Below are positions 49,950 to 51,833 of a stretch of 51,833 nucleotides of DNA, piece after piece. How positions within the stretch are numbered: position 1 is the first letter of the stretch; the number at the start of each line of letters is the position of its first letter. Origin of the DNA: Mediterraneibacter agrestimuris (GTDB lineage Bacteria; Bacillota; Clostridia; Lachnospirales; Lachnospiraceae); NCBI RefSeq assembly GCF_943193195.1, contig NZ_CALPDG010000028.1:1-51833 (forward strand), given 5' to 3'. Below the pieces are notes generated by a model. It was not told the DNA's origin, did not search any database, and was given only the letters and a program-made list of their open reading frames with translations. The position numbers and the translations under genes were made by a program.

Positions 49950-51671
49950 GATATCACTGATATCGCTGTCAATGACAAGAGAATAATTTGTGTAATATAC
50001 GACAAAACCAGGCTTTCCGCCCTTTGGTTTCTTGACATGTTTTTTCTCTACATAGTCGATCTCAACTTTGTCCGTTCCTCTCATGCTGGAATAGTATGCA
50101 GCCAGTTTTCCGGCTTCTTCAAATGTTCTGTCCGGCAGTTCGTCCCCGTTGCTTTTTACGATAACATGGGAGCCGGGAGCCTGTTTGGCATGAAACCACC
50201 AATCATTGCCGGCTGCAAAGTTGAACGTCAGATCCTCATTCTGGAAATTATTCTTTCCTACATAAATATGATACCCGTCACTGGAAATATAGTGGAGCGG
50301 TTGATTTTTTACTTTTATTTTTTTCTTTGTAAATCTCCGTTTCATATAGCCGGCATCTATCAGCTCGTCCTTGATCTGTGCAAGATCCTCTTCACTGCGG
50401 GCAATATCCAGAGCAGTTTGTACGGATTCCAGATAACGGATATCATCGGAAGTCTCTTCAATTAACTTGGAGAGTGCTTCAAAAGTACGTTTCTGTTTGT
50501 TATATTTATTAAAATAGCGCTGTGCATTTTCCTGCGGTGTCATTGTATCATCCAGAGGAATAGAAATCATTTCATTTGTGTAGTAGTTAAGCGCTTCTAG
50601 TTTCTTTGCACCCTTTTCCAGATCGTAGCCGTAGACATTGATCAGTTCGCCGTAAACCTTATATTTGCCGCGGTTTTCAGTATCCCTTAGCTGTTTTGAC
50701 TGAAGGTCATATTTCTTCCGGTTCCGTTCCAGTGCGGTCAGTACGATATGGCGCAGATCCGTGGATTTCTGACGTATGCGGGTGATGGTATTTTTTGTGG
50801 CATAGTAGGTTTCCAATACTTTGGAAATGCTGTCAAATGTTGTACAGCTATATTCTGTAAAGTGACTCAGCGGCAGCGCAGAGAATTCTTTCGGTTCTTT
50901 GCCCTGATAGTAGATGGACGGTGTAAATTTTCCTTGCCGTACTCCATCAAAATATAAAGAAAACTGATTATATAAGTGGAGCATTACATCATCAGACAAT
51001 TCTCTTGGCGGAAGAACCGGGTCAATTCCGGTAATATAGCAGATTTCTTCTGCGGTAACTGGACTGATTCCGGTAAAACTAGTGTAGATCGCTTTGGAAA
51101 GCGGCACTGGTCTGGCAGACAGGACAGCAGAAAATTCTTTGCCTGTCACCGTCAGTGGATCAGCCTTTTCCATTGTATCTGGTATGAAATAGGTTCGTCC
51201 GGGAAGGATCTCGCGTACGGAACTGACCTGTGCCGAGACATGTTTGATACTGTCGATGACAGTGCCGTCTTCGGTACAGAATATAATGTTGCTGTGTTTT
51301 CCCATAATCTCCACGATCAAATCCTTGCGGCAGAGGTCTCCCATTTCGTCCAGATGTTCAATGGTAAAGTGGATGATACGCTCCATTTTCGGTTGGAAGA
51401 TGTCCACAATCCGTCCATTGGCGATGTGCTTTCGCAGCAGCATACAAAAATTGGGAGCTGTCATTGGACTTGGTTTATTGGTTTCTGTCAAATATATCAA
51501 AGGGAGAGATGCGCTTGCAGACAGATACAGACGGCGCTGACCTGCAGGCGCCTTTATAGTGAGCAAAAGCTCATCTGCTTCTGGTTGAGCAATCTTTGCG
51601 ATTCTTCCATTTAAAAGTTCATTTCGTAGTTCCAGGGCTAGATTCGCCACGACGATTCCGTCAAAAGCCAT
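49935..51671 (-). CDS. rqcH: RqcH, ribosome quality control factor (NFACT)
   Basis: A 578-aa Rqc2/NEMF homologue that binds stalled 50S subunits and adds C-terminal alanine tails to mark nascent chains. The NFACT-N domain starts MAFDGIVVANLALELRNELL and contains GRIAKIAQPEADELLL. A coiled-coil middle (about 290-430) and the NFACT-R domain (HYISSDGYHIYVGKNNFQNE, WWFHAKQAPGSHVIV) follow. It was formerly annotated as fibronectin-binding protein. AGGAGG (51679-51684) sets the start; the frame extends upstream through the promoter. Confidence 0.95.
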   Translation of the reverse strand: MAFDGIVVANLALELRNELLNGRIAKIAQPEADELLLTIKAPAGQRRLYLSASASLPLIYLTETNKPSPMTAPNFCMLLRKHIANGRIVDIFQPKMERIIHFTIEHLDEMGDLCRKDLIVEIMGKHSNIIFCTEDGTVIDSIKHVSAQVSSVREILPGRTYFIPDTMEKADPLTVTGKEFSAVLSARPVPLSKAIYTSFTGISPVTAEEICYITGIDPVLPPRELSDDVMLHLYNQFSLYFDGVRQGKFTPSIYYQGKEPKEFSALPLSHFTEYSCTTFDSISKVLETYYATKNTITRIRQKSTDLRHIVLTALERNRKKYDLQSKQLRDTENRGKYKVYGELINVYGYDLEKGAKKLEALNYYTNEMISIPLDDTMTPQENAQRYFNKYNKQKRTFEALSKLIEETSDDIRYLESVQTALDIARSEEDLAQIKDELIDAGYMKRRFTKKKIKVKNQPLHYISSDGYHIYVGKNNFQNEDLTFNFAAGNDWWFHAKQAPGSHVIVKSNGDELPDRTFEEAGKLAAYYSSMRGTDKVEIDYVEKKHVKKPKGGKPGFVVYYTNYSLVIDSDISDIKEGE

Positions 51672-51716
51672 AGTGTAACCTCCTGTTGTTTTCAAAATAA
51701 TACATGAAGCGCAATC

Positions 51717-51745
51717 ATTATAACATGATTTGCTGATGGTCACAA
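51717..51745 (-). promoter_or_regulatory. rqcH promoter, extended -10
   Basis: On the minus strand TTGTGA (51745-51740), a 17-nt spacer and TATAAT (51722-51717) with a TG extension. The leader is about 40 nt. Confidence 0.7.
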
Positions 51746-51756
51746 CTGTTACTATG

Positions 51757-51779
51757 TTTTGAGTTTCCCCATTTTTTAA
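51757..51779 (-). repeat. 23-bp block shared with the lysA promoter region
   Basis: The reverse complement of 56-78 without mismatch. It lies just upstream of the rqcH -35 box, 34 nt from the -10. No other full copy was noticed in the window. Confidence 0.6.
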
Positions 51780-51833
51780 AGTCATCACAATTACTGTTTT
51801 TTAAATAAAAATGCAAAAACACTGGATCTTTGT

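Overview
The window looks like a chromosomal segment of a spore-forming Firmicute of the Lachnospiraceae type (class Clostridia). Reasons: moderate G+C, strong AGGAGG-type ribosome binding sites, TTGACA/TATAAT promoters, a spoIVA gene with a sigma-E-like promoter, and the orders polA-coaE, pta-ackA-DUF177-rpmF-plsX-acpP-rnc-smc-ftsY and DUF512-der-plsY-gpsA-spoIVA, which are usual in this group. The species cannot be fixed from sequence reading alone. No prophage, insertion sequence, CRISPR array or conjugative element is visible. Most of the window is core chromosome, with a sialic acid island, a HEPN/MNT pair and repeat-filled gaps as the accessory parts.

Layout. 1-3500: a diaminopimelate decarboxylase homologue, tRNA-Leu(CAA), a YdiB-type shikimate dehydrogenase and a convergent HAD phosphatase. 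3700-4400: an MNT nucleotidyltransferase overlapping a HEPN-fold partner, a probable toxin-antitoxin module. 4485-13818: polA, coaE, a YycJ-type metallo-hydrolase, an ACT/UPF0210 pair, a DegV protein, tmcAL (convergent) and mgtE. 14100-19702: a sialic acid operon nanE-nanA-symporter-yhcH-nanK-rpiR, which takes up Neu5Ac, splits it to ManNAc and pyruvate, and makes ManNAc-6-P and then GlcNAc-6-P. 19860-22209: pta-ackA. 22389-31295: ribosomal protein L32, phospholipid/fatty-acid genes, RNase III, SMC, FtsY and threonine deaminase. 31435-38959: a divergent PRPP synthetase, the DUF512 radical SAM protein, der, plsY, gpsA and spoIVA. 39299-44488: purine salvage genes, a degenerate MogA-like protein, RNase HI, the RNase P RNA with an enlarged P12 arm, and DAHP synthase. 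44582-46590: pyrB-pyrI with a leader of about 400 nt, divergent from pheA. 47749-51671: a DUF815 ATPase, a lipoprotein and RqcH.

Several non-coding signals deserve attention. (1) A 111-bp structured repeat brackets rnhA, with decayed copies before smc and before the HAD phosphatase; paired substitutions in its stem suggest selection on a folded form. (2) A second family of palindromic repeats has GTTACTGTTCACA-type ends. (3) The pyrBI leader carries an ORF with an excellent ribosome binding site that reads through a weak terminator-like hairpin and U7 tract, a layout like the UTP-sensitive pyrL/pyrBI attenuator of enteric bacteria. (4) A 23-bp block is identical upstream of the first and last promoters of the window, at nearly the same distance from each -10 box. 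(5) Paired GAAAG-N2-CTTTC palindromes lie upstream of the nan promoter.
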